NCBI GenBank assembly: GCA_913060845.1
Contig: CAJXVF010000159.1
Coordinates: 1-6,202, forward strand
Direction: 5' to 3'
DNA from: an uncultured Alphaproteobacteria bacterium
GTDB taxonomy: Bacteria > Pseudomonadota > Alphaproteobacteria > Bin95
DNA: 6,202 bases
A program made the position numbers and the translations under genes. The notes under the pieces were generated by a model. That model did not search any database and had not been told where the DNA came from. It saw nothing but the letters and a program-made list of their open reading frames with translations. Positions 1-6,177 of the stretch are shown here, piece by piece (the first letter of the stretch is position 1; every line of letters starts with the position of its first letter).

Positions 1-49
1 ACGAGATGTAGAGAGGTCTCGTGGGCTCGGAGATGTGTATAAGAGACAG
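1..49 (+). other. Illumina Nextera P7/i7/Read 2 adapter (artifact)
   Basis: This is not genomic DNA. Positions 1-7 match the end of the Illumina P7 primer (ACGAGAT). Positions 8-15 (GTAGAGAG) match the Nextera i7 index N707 as written in the adapter. Positions 16-30 are the Read 2 arm, and 31-49 are the 19-bp Tn5 mosaic end AGATGTGTATAAGAGACAG. Native sequence starts at about position 50. A GTG at 21 opens a reading frame through the adapter into the first gene, which adds the artificial peptide MGSEMCIRDR to its N-terminus. Confidence 0.98.
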
Positions 50-50
50 G

Positions 51-836
51 ATGGCTATCGCGGACACCGCCCAGGCGCTCTTTGACGCCCGTCGTGCCAA
101 TGAGGATTTCAAATGGCTGACAGATAAGGACCGGCCAGAGACCCTTGCAGACGCCTATAGCGCCCAATCCGCATTGCTCAAGCTTTGGGATGAGGCTGGT
201 GATGGTAAGATTTGTGGTTGGAAAATCGCGATCACTTCCAAAGCCATGCAGGCGCTCTGCGGGATTGACCAGCCCTGTGTTGGCGGCATGTTGGATAGCG
301 CAATCCATGACAGCCCGATGCAAGCGTCGTTGAGCGATTACGGGCGGTTGGGCTTGGAGTTCGAGCTTGCCTTGCGCATGGGTTCTAAAGCTGGTGTTCA
401 GCGCCAACCTTATGACGCCGCCAGCATCCGTGCGCATGTCGAGGCGGTCATGCCTGCATTCGAGCTGATTGACGATAGGAATGCTGACTACGAAGGCTTC
501 GATGCGCATTCCCTAATCGCGGATAACACTTGGAACGCTGGCGTTATCCTGGGCGACGCTATTCCTAACTGGCAGTCGATTGATTGGATCACCCAGCCTG
601 TGACGCTGGACTACAACGGAAAGACCGAAACTGCCGTCACGGGTGATGCGATGGGAGATCCGTTCGCGGCGTTGGCTGTCGTTGCCAACAATCTTGTGGA
701 CCGGGGGCTTAACCTGAAACCGGGGGACATCGTGATCACAGGCTCTACGCTTCAAACGCGGTTTGCCGCGGTCGGAGACCATGCAACGTACCAGATTGAT
801 GGCTTTCCTGGCGTCGAGCTTCGCGTATCGGAATAG
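51..836 (+). CDS. 2-keto-4-pentenoate hydratase-like protein (MhpD/FAH superfamily)
   Basis: This 261-residue protein resembles 2-keto-4-pentenoate hydratases and related 4-oxalocrotonate decarboxylases. These divalent-metal enzymes act late in meta-cleavage pathways for aromatic compounds, adding water to (or decarboxylating) 2-oxo-enoic acids in the cytoplasm. Visible family features are the GWKIAIT block (residues 56-62, with Lys58), the E103-F-E105 metal-ligand pair in GLEFELAL, a third acidic ligand candidate Glu138 in MPAFELIDDR, and a GDxxGDP-type block at 198-204. The C-terminus has the GD.V.TGS strand followed by a barrel end (225-258). Length is normal for the family. I chose ATG 51 because everything before 50 is adapter; only one native base precedes it, so an upstream start and the RBS cannot be checked. 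No ring-cleavage dioxygenase or aldolase gene is nearby, so the substrate is unknown. Decarboxylase or hydratase activity cannot be separated by sequence reading alone. Confidence 0.82.
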   Translation: MAIADTAQALFDARRANEDFKWLTDKDRPETLADAYSAQSALLKLWDEAGDGKICGWKIAITSKAMQALCGIDQPCVGGMLDSAIHDSPMQASLSDYGRLGLEFELALRMGSKAGVQRQPYDAASIRAHVEAVMPAFELIDDRNADYEGFDAHSLIADNTWNAGVILGDAIPNWQSIDWITQPVTLDYNGKTETAVTGDAMGDPFAALAVVANNLVDRGLNLKPGDIVITGSTLQTRFAAVGDHATYQIDGFPGVELRVSE

Positions 837-854
837 TCGCAATCGGGTTAGCCA

Positions 855-883
855 TTGAAATTGCGAATGATTGTCATTAGCTT
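855..883 (+). promoter_or_regulatory. possible promoter of the ABC ATPase gene
   Basis: TTGAAA at 855-860 resembles a sigma70-type -35 box. With a 17-base spacer, TAGCTT at 878-883 would be a poor -10 box (3 of 6 consensus bases). The predicted transcription start would fall at about 890, the A of the ATG of the next gene. The Fur-like palindrome lies almost entirely in the spacer, which is the usual layout for a repressed promoter. The -10 match is weak, so this is an inference mainly from position. Confidence 0.3.
863..881. promoter_or_regulatory. Fur-type metal-responsive operator
   Basis: The 19-base palindrome GCGAATGATTGTCATTAGC has half-sites GC(G/T)AATGA separated by three bases. It matches 14 of 19 positions of the classical Fur box GATAATGATAATCATTATC, including both inner AATGAT/TCATTA cores. 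It lies 8 bases before the ATG of an Fe(3+)-type ABC ATPase gene and overlaps the only promoter candidate, as expected for repression by Fur with metal. Alphaproteobacterial Fur relatives include the manganese sensor Mur, which binds similar sites, so the metal could be manganese rather than iron. Confidence 0.62.
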
Positions 884-889
884 TAACGA

Positions 890-2128
890 ATGAAACGTTT
901 TGGCCTGACATTTGGCGCGCGCGCAGTCAAAAGCGTCCCAGCGATAGCATTGCCCGACGACTTGCTAGCGCAATCCTGTGTCGCATGTGCGCGCCAGGAT
1001 GCTTCGGCTTTGGTCGTAGATGGCCTGCGTCACGAATATGGTGACCAAGGTGCCACGCTCCAAGATGTATCGCTTTGCCTGCATCCAGGTGAAATCCTAG
1101 CGCTTGTTGGGCCATCAGGTTGCGGTAAGACAACAACACTCCGCCTGATCGCCGGGCTTGAACGCCTGCAGGAGGGCGCGCTTCGAATTGGCGGCATGAT
1201 GGCGGCGGCACCCGGGCTGCATGTCCCGGCGGAAAACCGGAATATCGGCATGATGTTCCAAGACTATGCGCTATTTCCCCACCTGACCGTCGCAGAGAAC
1301 GTTGCATTCGGCCTTGGTCGCCTAGATAGCACCCAGCGTCGCGAACAGGCGCTTGAAGCGTTGGCTGATGTTGGCTTGGCGGAATTTGCAGATCGGTACC
1401 CGACAACGATGTCCGGTGGGCAGCAACAACGGGTAGCACTCGCGCGCGCTCTTGCACCGCGCCCCAATGTTGTTTTGCTGGATGAACCGTTTTCCGGGCT
1501 TGATGCAGAACTCCGGCGGAGTGTCCGCAGTGACGCAATTCATCTGCTGAAGGCTGCCGGTGCTGCCGCCCTGATGGTTACCCATGATCCCGAAGAAGCT
1601 TTGTTTATGGCGGAGCGGATCGCGGTCATGCGTGATGGTCGGATTGAGCAGTGCGACACGCCAAAAGCGCTCTATGACCATCCAGCTTCGCCCTATGTCG
1701 CGCGCTTCTTCAGTGAAGTGAACGAGTTTGCAGGCACTGTGCGCGCTAATTTGATCCGCACACCCATGGGCCTCGTTGAAGCACCAGGTATGGCCGATGG
1801 CGCACAAGCGCTCGTCATGGCGCGGCCTGAACATATTCTCGTTGGCGAAGCTGCGTTGGAAACTGGTGCTTCGTTTGCAGGCAATGTCAGCTTCGCGCGC
1901 TGGCTTGGTCGTACTGCGCTCATCGAAGTTCGTTTAGAAACTGGTGAGGCTGTATTCGCTAGGATATCTGACAAGAATTGGCCAGGTGAGGGGGAGGCAG
2001 TAGAGGTCGCCCTTGATCCTGAACATGTCCATGTTTTCGCTGGCGACCGAGATGCGGCACCGGTAATTGCGGATATGACGAAGCGCGACGGAGCTAATAC
2101 GTCGGAAAGTCTCGCGTTCTCCGGCTGA
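890..2128 (+). CDS. Fe(3+)-type ABC transporter ATP-binding protein
   Basis: This is an ATPase subunit of an importer of the FbpC/AfuC-PotA class, which hydrolyses ATP at the inner face of the membrane to drive solute uptake. Read from ATG 890 it has 412 residues. Motifs are Walker A GPSGCGKT (74-81), Q-loop Gln124, signature MSGGQQQR (174-181), Walker B VVLLDEP (194-200, catalytic Glu199), D-loop SGLD (202-205) and switch His232. A regulatory TOBE-like domain occupies about 280-385. The ABC core begins near residue 41, leaving an unusual 40-residue N-terminal extension with a C-x2-C (Cys30, Cys33). ATG 890 has no Shine-Dalgarno; it may be read from a leaderless mRNA. The alternative is TTG 1010 (codon 41), 10 bases after AGGA at 996-999, giving 372 residues, closer to family length. 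No permease or binding-protein gene is adjacent. The Fur-like site upstream favours ferric iron as substrate, but spermidine/putrescine or other anion/metal substrates of this class are not excluded. Confidence 0.85.
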   Translation: MKRFGLTFGARAVKSVPAIALPDDLLAQSCVACARQDASALVVDGLRHEYGDQGATLQDVSLCLHPGEILALVGPSGCGKTTTLRLIAGLERLQEGALRIGGMMAAAPGLHVPAENRNIGMMFQDYALFPHLTVAENVAFGLGRLDSTQRREQALEALADVGLAEFADRYPTTMSGGQQQRVALARALAPRPNVVLLDEPFSGLDAELRRSVRSDAIHLLKAAGAAALMVTHDPEEALFMAERIAVMRDGRIEQCDTPKALYDHPASPYVARFFSEVNEFAGTVRANLIRTPMGLVEAPGMADGAQALVMARPEHILVGEAALETGASFAGNVSFARWLGRTALIEVRLETGEAVFARISDKNWPGEGEAVEVALDPEHVHVFAGDRDAAPVIADMTKRDGANTSESLAFSG

Positions 2129-2153
2129 CTGCGCTAGGACACTCTGCAATAGA

Positions 2154-2169
2154 GCGACGTCTGCGTCGC
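2154..2169. repeat. short inverted repeat before tatA
   Basis: GCGACG and CGTCGC form a perfect 6-bp GC-rich stem around the tetraloop TCTG, in the 63-base gap between the ATPase gene and tatA. There is no T-tract after it, so it is not a convincing intrinsic terminator. It ends 8 bases before the tatA ribosome binding site. It could be a weak attenuator, a processing signal or chance. Confidence 0.3.
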
Positions 2170-2177
2170 GCACAGTT

Positions 2178-2184
2178 GAAAGGG
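2178..2184 (+). promoter_or_regulatory. ribosome binding site of tatA
   Basis: GAAAGGG lies 7 bases before ATG 2192. This spacing selects ATG 2192 over the in-frame TTG at 2186, which would begin only 1 base after the motif and would add two residues before the canonical MGGI start. Confidence 0.7.
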
Positions 2185-2191
2185 CTTGGTT

Positions 2192-2410
2192 ATGGGCGGA
2201 ATTGGGATTTGGCAGATCGCCATTGTAGTCGTCGTTGTCATTCTCCTTTTTGGCGCGGGCCGTTTGCCGCGACTGATGGGCGACATGGCCAAGGGCATCA
2301 AAAGCTTCAAGCAGGGCATGAAGGAGGAACTCAACACCTCCGATGACGAAGAGGACCTGACACGGGTCTCTGATAAGCCGAAAGAAAAAGACAAGGCGGC
2401 GAATAGCTGA
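2192..2410 (+). CDS. tatA: Sec-independent protein translocase subunit TatA
   Basis: TatA is the pore- or patch-forming subunit of the twin-arginine translocase, which exports folded, often cofactor-loaded proteins across the inner membrane. The 72-residue protein has the classic layout. A short N-terminal membrane helix spans residues 4-20 and starts MGGIGIWQ, with the polar Gln8 also found in E. coli TatA. The Phe20-Gly21 hinge follows, then an amphipathic helix of about 22-44 ([21 protein letters not shown]) carrying the conserved Phe39. A charged, disordered tail with an acidic stretch at 51-55 ends the protein. The MGGI start and Gln8 distinguish it from TatB. It is first in a tatA-tatB-tatC set, 48 bases before tatB, and has its own good ribosome binding site, consistent with the excess of TatA over TatB and TatC in known systems. 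Confidence 0.96.
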   Translation: MGGIGIWQIAIVVVVVILLFGAGRLPRLMGDMAKGIKSFKQGMKEELNTSDDEEDLTRVSDKPKEKDKAANS

Positions 2411-2458
2411 GTCTGACTTTCACACACATATTTCCCCTGATTTAGGCGCAAGCCCTCC

Positions 2459-2884
2459 ATGCTGGATATCGGTTGGAGCGAATTTTTTGTTATTGGCGTG
2501 ATCGCGCTGGTCGTTATTGGCCCGCGCGAGCTGCCGGCTGCTCTGCGTTCGCTTGGCCAAATTATTTCGCGCGCCCGCAGCCTTGCCCAGGATTTCCGGG
2601 ACGGGCTGGATGATATTGCGCGCGAAACGGATGTCAAAAATATCACCAACAATATGATTGGTGACTTAGGCGGCAAATCCGATGATGAATGGATGGAGGC
2701 GGTCAACGCTGGCAAGCTTGAGAAAACGCAGACGCCGATAGATGGCGATGAAGCGAAAGCGATTGAGGGCGAGCCGACGGCTGAGCCCCCAGTAAATGAC
2801 CTTGATGAAGAAGCGTTCGATGCGGCGGATGCTGAAGAGGTAGAGCTGGCTGCTGAGAAGAAGCCAAAGGACGCTCAACCATGA
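2459..2884 (+). CDS. tatB: Sec-independent protein translocase subunit TatB
   Basis: TatB pairs with TatC to form the receptor that binds twin-arginine signal peptides at the inner membrane. The 141-residue protein starts MLDIGWSE, with Glu8 of the TatB family in the membrane helix. The helix runs to about residue 20 and is followed by the Gly21-Pro22 hinge and the L-P pair at 25-26. A long amphipathic helix runs from about 24 to 58, then a variable, strongly acidic tail (about 75-132) ending in a lysine-containing segment. Length is near the usual size for the family. ATG 2459 is supported by the conserved N-terminus, although no strong Shine-Dalgarno precedes it (only AGG at 2444-2446). Its TGA stop overlaps the tatC start by 4 bases (ATGA), so the two are probably translationally coupled, matching their fixed ratio in the receptor complex. 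Confidence 0.96.
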   Translation: MLDIGWSEFFVIGVIALVVIGPRELPAALRSLGQIISRARSLAQDFRDGLDDIARETDVKNITNNMIGDLGGKSDDEWMEAVNAGKLEKTQTPIDGDEAKAIEGEPTAEPPVNDLDEEAFDAADAEEVELAAEKKPKDAQP

Positions 2885-3690
2885 GCGGGGCTGAAAGCGA
2901 AGATAAGGCACCGCTCTTAGAGCATTTGATTGAGCTCCGCCGTCGGCTGCTTTGGTCGCTCGCTGCACTCCTCATTGCTTTTCTAGGAAGTTGGGCTGTA
3001 GCCGCTGAAATCTTTAACTTTTTGGCGCAACCACTTGCCGATGCATTTGGGGATCAAGAGGGCGCGCAGCTGATCTACACCAGTTTGCCGGAAAAGTTCT
3101 TTGTTAACATAAAGATAGCGTTCTACACAGCTCTATTTATTGCATTTCCGATCATCGCTAATCAGATTTGGAAGTTCGTTGCACCTGGACTTTATAAAAA
3201 CGAGAAGGGCGCATTTCTGCCCTACTTGGCGGCGACGCCAATCTTGTTTTTCCTTGGCGGTGCAGTTGTTTACTTCGGTATTTTCCCGCTCGCTTGGAAA
3301 TTTTTCCTTGGCTATCAGGATGTCGCTGGTGACCCAAATGCTGCTGGTGTGGTCATCGAGACCGTGGCAATGCCGAAGGTCTCTGAATATCTGAGCCTCG
3401 TTATTACGCTCATCTTTGCGTTTGGATTGTTCTTTCAAATGCCTGTTGTTCTGACGTTGCTGGCGCATGCCGGTATCGTCTCAGCCGATGGATTGGCGAA
3501 GAAGCGAAAGTACGCTGTTGTCGCCATGTTTGGCCTCGCAGCGGTTTTGACGCCGCCGGATGTTATCAGCCAAATCGGCTTAGCCGTACCGGGTCTGCTG
3601 CTCTACGAAATATCAATACTATTGGCCCGGCGGATCGAACGGAAACGTGAATCCTATTTCGATGATGACGACGATACCAAAGATGATTGA
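2881..3690 (+). CDS. tatC: Sec-independent protein translocase subunit TatC
   Basis: TatC is the six-helix membrane protein that recognises the twin-arginine signal peptide and scaffolds the translocase. The 269-residue protein has all main landmarks. The cytoplasmic N-terminal HLIELRRRLL block (15-24) has Glu18 and Arg20, which correspond to E. coli Glu15 and Arg17. The first cytoplasmic loop QIWKFVAPGLYKNE (95-108) ends in Glu108, equivalent to E. coli Glu103, a signal-peptide contact. FGLFFQMPVV is at 181-190, and LTPPDVISQ (223-231) has Asp227 and Gln231, followed by the final helix LAVPGLLLYE. Six hydrophobic segments can be picked out. The C-terminus ends in a short acidic tail with five consecutive Asp residues (260-265 region), which should lie in the cytoplasm. 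The start ATG overlaps the tatB stop. No clear terminator follows. Confidence 0.97.
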   Translation: MSGAESEDKAPLLEHLIELRRRLLWSLAALLIAFLGSWAVAAEIFNFLAQPLADAFGDQEGAQLIYTSLPEKFFVNIKIAFYTALFIAFPIIANQIWKFVAPGLYKNEKGAFLPYLAATPILFFLGGAVVYFGIFPLAWKFFLGYQDVAGDPNAAGVVIETVAMPKVSEYLSLVITLIFAFGLFFQMPVVLTLLAHAGIVSADGLAKKRKYAVVAMFGLAAVLTPPDVISQIGLAVPGLLLYEISILLARRIERKRESYFDDDDDTKDD

Positions 3691-3724
3691 TTCTGCTAAT
3701 GAATCTCTGGAAATCGCTTAGCAC

Positions 3725-3756
3725 TGGACAGGGGAGTCCACGGGCGGTTAGAACCG
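3725..3756 (+). other. two small inverted repeats in the serS leader
   Basis: The 92-base gap before serS contains two short hairpin candidates. TGGAC (3725-3729) pairs with GTCCA (3736-3740) around the loop AGGGGA. CGGTT (3745-3749) can pair with AACCG (3752-3756), realistically as a 4-bp stem with loop TAGA. Neither is followed by a T-tract. They may be leader structure, an RNA end, or chance; I cannot match them to a known riboswitch or T-box. Confidence 0.3.
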
Positions 3757-3782
3757 GCGCGAACCCTTGAAGGATCGCAAAG

Positions 3783-5060
3783 ATGCTGGACGTCCGCTGG
3801 GCGCGTGAACACCCGGACGCGCTAGACGCTGCCATGACGAAACGTGGCGCGGAAGCTGTGTCCCCGGCTGTGCTGGCGCTGGACACCAAGCGCCGGTCCG
3901 CCCAAACCCGTTTTCAGGAATTACAGAGCGCGCGTCGGGACGCTTCCAAGGCTATTGGCCAGGCGAAAGCGAAGGGCGAGGATGCCAGTGAGGCTATGGC
4001 CGCCGTCGCAAAGCTCAAAGATGATGCGGCTGCTGCTGAAACTGACGCCAAGCAAGCGTCTGACGAGCTTGATGGACTGCTCGCTACATTGCCAAACCCG
4101 CCAGCTGATGATGTCCCGCCCGGTGCTAACGAAGATGATAACGTCTTCATCCGGGAAAATGGCACGCCGCGCGAGTTCGCGTTTGAGCCGAAGAGCCATA
4201 TTGACCTTGGCGAACCACTTGGTCTTGATTTCGAAGCTGGCGTCAAGCTTTCAGGCGCGCGGTTCGTTGCCATGCGCGGCCAGATCGCCCGATTGGAACG
4301 CGCGTTAGCGCATTTCATGCTGGATTTGCATGTCCAAGAGCATGGCTATGCTGAAGTGCGCCCCCCTATTTTGGTGCGAAGCGAGGCGATGTATGGCACG
4401 GGTCAGCTTCCAAAGTTTGAAGAAGACTCCTTTCAAACAACCGATGGCCGCTGGTTGATCCCTACGGCCGAAGTGCCGCTGACCAATTTGGCAGCCGACA
4501 CCAGCTTCGAGCCTGCAGACCTGCCGCTGCGCTACGTGGCGCACACGCCGTGCTTTCGCTCTGAAGCGGGCGCTGCCGGCAAGGACACGCGCGGCCTTAT
4601 TCGCATGCATCAGTTCGATAAAGTTGAGATGGTGAGCATTGTCAGTGCTGATCAATCGGAAGCTGAATTGGAACGGATGACTGCTGCTGCTGAAACAGTG
4701 CTGCAACGCCTCGAACTGCCATATCGCGTGCTGCTGCTTTGCGCTGGCGATATGGGTTTCGGTGCGCGGAAAACCTACGATTTAGAGGTATGGGTGCCGT
4801 TTCAGGATAAGTATCGCGAGATTTCCAGCTGCTCCACATGCGGTGACTTCCAAGCCCGACGGATGGGCGCGCGCGTGCGCCGGACGGAAGGGAAGGGCAC
4901 AGATTTTGCTCATACCTTGAACGGCTCCGGCGTGGCCGTTGGCAGGGCCATGGTGGCGCTTTTGGAGAACCATCAGCGCGAAGACGGCTCCATTGGTATC
5001 CCCGTCGCATTGCAACCCTATCTTGGCGGCCTGACTGAGCTTACGTCGGGGCAGGGCTGA
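3783..5060 (+). CDS. serS: Seryl-tRNA synthetase
   Basis: This cytoplasmic class II enzyme attaches serine to tRNA-Ser (and to selenocysteine tRNA where present) using ATP. The 425-residue protein has the normal length and two-part architecture. An N-terminal antiparallel coiled-coil arm (about 35-100), rich in Ala, Lys and Glu, grips the long variable arm of the tRNA. The catalytic domain follows from about 130. It contains the motif 1 region ([12 protein letters not shown], about 187-198), the serine/ATP pocket strand TAEVPLTNL (228-236), and motif 2 ([21 protein letters not shown], starting F258 with Arg259 and Glu261). Motif 3 is in [18 protein letters not shown] (379-396, Arg388), followed by [14 protein letters not shown] 3783 has a good Shine-Dalgarno, AAGGA at 3770-3774, 8 bases upstream. 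surE begins 4 bases after the stop, so the genes are likely co-transcribed. Confidence 0.98.
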   Translation: MLDVRWAREHPDALDAAMTKRGAEAVSPAVLALDTKRRSAQTRFQELQSARRDASKAIGQAKAKGEDASEAMAAVAKLKDDAAAAETDAKQASDELDGLLATLPNPPADDVPPGANEDDNVFIRENGTPREFAFEPKSHIDLGEPLGLDFEAGVKLSGARFVAMRGQIARLERALAHFMLDLHVQEHGYAEVRPPILVRSEAMYGTGQLPKFEEDSFQTTDGRWLIPTAEVPLTNLAADTSFEPADLPLRYVAHTPCFRSEAGAAGKDTRGLIRMHQFDKVEMVSIVSADQSEAELERMTAAAETVLQRLELPYRVLLLCAGDMGFGARKTYDLEVWVPFQDKYREISSCSTCGDFQARRMGARVRRTEGKGTDFAHTLNGSGVAVGRAMVALLENHQREDGSIGIPVALQPYLGGLTELTSGQG

Positions 5061-5064
5061 GATT

Positions 5065-5856
5065 ATGGCGAGCGCAAACGAGTGGCAGGTCGATCTGAGC
5101 AAAGCACGCGTGTTGCTGGTCAATGATGATGGCCTTGAAGCACCCGGCCTGAAGCTGCTTGAAAAGCTGGTGACGCCGCTTGCTCGTGAAGTGTGGGTGG
5201 TAGCACCGGAGCGCGAGGAGAGCGGCACAGGCCACGCGTTTTCGCTGCACAGGCCACTTCGGCTGCGCCAAGCCAGTGAACGCCGCTTTGCCGTTGATGG
5301 CATGCCGGCAGATGCCGCAATCATCGGACTTGGTGAAGTCATGCGGGATAATCCGCCTGATATCGTGTTATCCGGTGTCAATCGGGGTCCCAATATCGGC
5401 GATGACGTTATGTATTCAGGCACTGTCGGTGCCGCTGCGGAGGCTGCAATGTCCGGCTTCCCAGCGATATCGATGAGCCTAGACCGCGCGCCAGAGAATG
5501 AAGCAAAATGGGAAACCGTTGAGCGGCATATGGCTGATACGCTGCACTGGATTCTAGCAGCGTCTTGGCCGCTTGGTATGGTGCTGAATGTGAACTTTCC
5601 TGATGTCGGTCCAGATGCCGTTAAAGGCGTGAAAGTCGCGACGGTTGGGCGACGGAAGCCTGGCGGCGAGATCGCCAAAGGTTTGGACCCAGCAGGCAAG
5701 CCTTATCTCTGGATCAGCTCCAAGCGCATTTATGGCGATGTGTCTGCGGACTCAGACATTCAGGCGATCCGTGACGGCTATATCTCTATGAGCCCACTCA
5801 CGTTGGATATGACGGATTACCGACATATCGCTGCCGCTCGGGAGAAGCTCGGTTGA
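5065..5856 (+). CDS. surE: 5'/3'-nucleotidase SurE
   Basis: SurE is a metal-dependent phosphatase that removes phosphate from nucleoside 5'- and 3'-monophosphates, and from short polyphosphate in studied members. It is linked to stationary-phase survival, and its gene is commonly next to pcm. The 263-residue protein has the N-terminal VLLVNDDGLEAPGL block (16-29) with metal ligands Asp21 and Asp22. The SGTGHAFSL loop carries Ser53, and VDGMPADAA is at 77-85. SGVNRGPNIGDDVMYSGTVGAAAEA (103-127) has the ligand Asn106. All metal-site residues expected of the family are present. About ten extra residues precede the first strand compared with E. coli SurE. The ATG at 5065 follows the serS stop by 4 bases, with a G-rich Shine-Dalgarno (AGGG at 5053-5056) inside the end of serS. 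The stop overlaps the start of pcm. Confidence 0.97.
   Translation: MASANEWQVDLSKARVLLVNDDGLEAPGLKLLEKLVTPLAREVWVVAPEREESGTGHAFSLHRPLRLRQASERRFAVDGMPADAAIIGLGEVMRDNPPDIVLSGVNRGPNIGDDVMYSGTVGAAAEAAMSGFPAISMSLDRAPENEAKWETVERHMADTLHWILAASWPLGMVLNVNFPDVGPDAVKGVKVATVGRRKPGGEIAKGLDPAGKPYLWISSKRIYGDVSADSDIQAIRDGYISMSPLTLDMTDYRHIAAAREKLG
5841..5847 (+). promoter_or_regulatory. ribosome binding site selecting a TTG start for pcm
   Basis: GGAGAAG lies inside the end of surE, with GGAG (5841-5844) 8 bases before TTG 5853. The in-frame ATG codons at 5880 and 5886 have nothing resembling a Shine-Dalgarno at a useful distance. This favours TTG 5853 as the start of the methyltransferase gene. Confidence 0.6.
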
Positions 5857-6177
5857 ACCTAGCGTCTCGCCGCATTCGCATGGTTATGGGGCTCCGCCGT
5901 GCTGGCGTGAATGACCCGCGCGTGCTTGGCGTGATGGAGCAGATTGAGCGCGAGCGGTTTATCCCGCCGGCATGGCAGATGGATGCTTATGAGGATGCGC
6001 CGCTGCCTATCGGGCATGGCCAAACCATTAGCCAGCCTGCCGTTGTTGGCAAGATGCTGCAGGCGCTGGAAGCTGGTCCCCGGATGCGTGTGTTAGAAAT
6101 TGGCGTCGGCTCTGGCTATCAAACGGCAGCTCTGGCAGGGCTGGTGCGCGCCGTATTTGGTATTGAACGGATTAAGG
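5853..6177 (+). CDS. pcm: Protein-L-isoaspartate O-methyltransferase, 5' part only
   Basis: Pcm transfers a methyl group from S-adenosylmethionine to isoaspartyl residues in aged proteins, starting their repair. Only the first 108 codons are native; the remaining half (family length is roughly 210-220 residues) is lost at the contig end. Visible features are RRIRMVMGLRRAGVNDPRVL (6-25) and FIPPAW (36-41). AYEDAPLPIGHGQTISQP (45-62) has the active-site Ser60 in GQTISQP. SAM motif I VLEIGVGSGYQTAALA (80-95) is followed by the acidic Glu105 in FGIERIKA. I chose TTG 5853, which overlaps the surE stop as TTGA and has a GGAG ribosome binding site. It also keeps the conserved arginine-rich N-terminus that a start at ATG 5880 would cut. 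From 6178 the frame runs into adapter and would read VSYTHLT, which is not real protein. Confidence 0.93.

Noticed and set aside
21..50. GTG at 21 as the start of the hydratase gene
   Set aside because: The codons from 21 to 50 are Nextera adapter, so the ten extra residues are artificial.
2186..2191. TTG 2186 as the tatA start
   Set aside because: It is only 1 base from the ribosome binding site, and the conserved family start MGGI begins at ATG 2192.
2134..2715. A 193-residue open frame on the minus strand
   Set aside because: It is antisense to tatA and tatB, whose N-terminal motifs are conserved; the reverse translation shows no recognisable domain.
3689..3705. GATTC / GAATC inverted repeat as a tatC terminator
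   Set aside because: The stem is only 5 bp and AT-rich with a 7-base loop and no following T-tract.
3741..3782. A tRNA-like T-arm or small RNA in the serS leader
   Set aside because: The GAACC-type sequences cannot be folded into a cloverleaf and no acceptor stem is present.
4782..5699. A 305-residue open frame on the minus strand
   Set aside because: It lies antisense to serS and surE, both unmistakable; its translation is low-complexity Ser/Ala/Arg-rich, typical of a shadow frame in GC-rich DNA.
50..6177. A novel defence, mobile or biosynthetic system
   Set aside because: Every gene belongs to a known family; no transposase, integrase, direct repeat array, toxin-antitoxin pair or unexplained large gene is visible on either strand.
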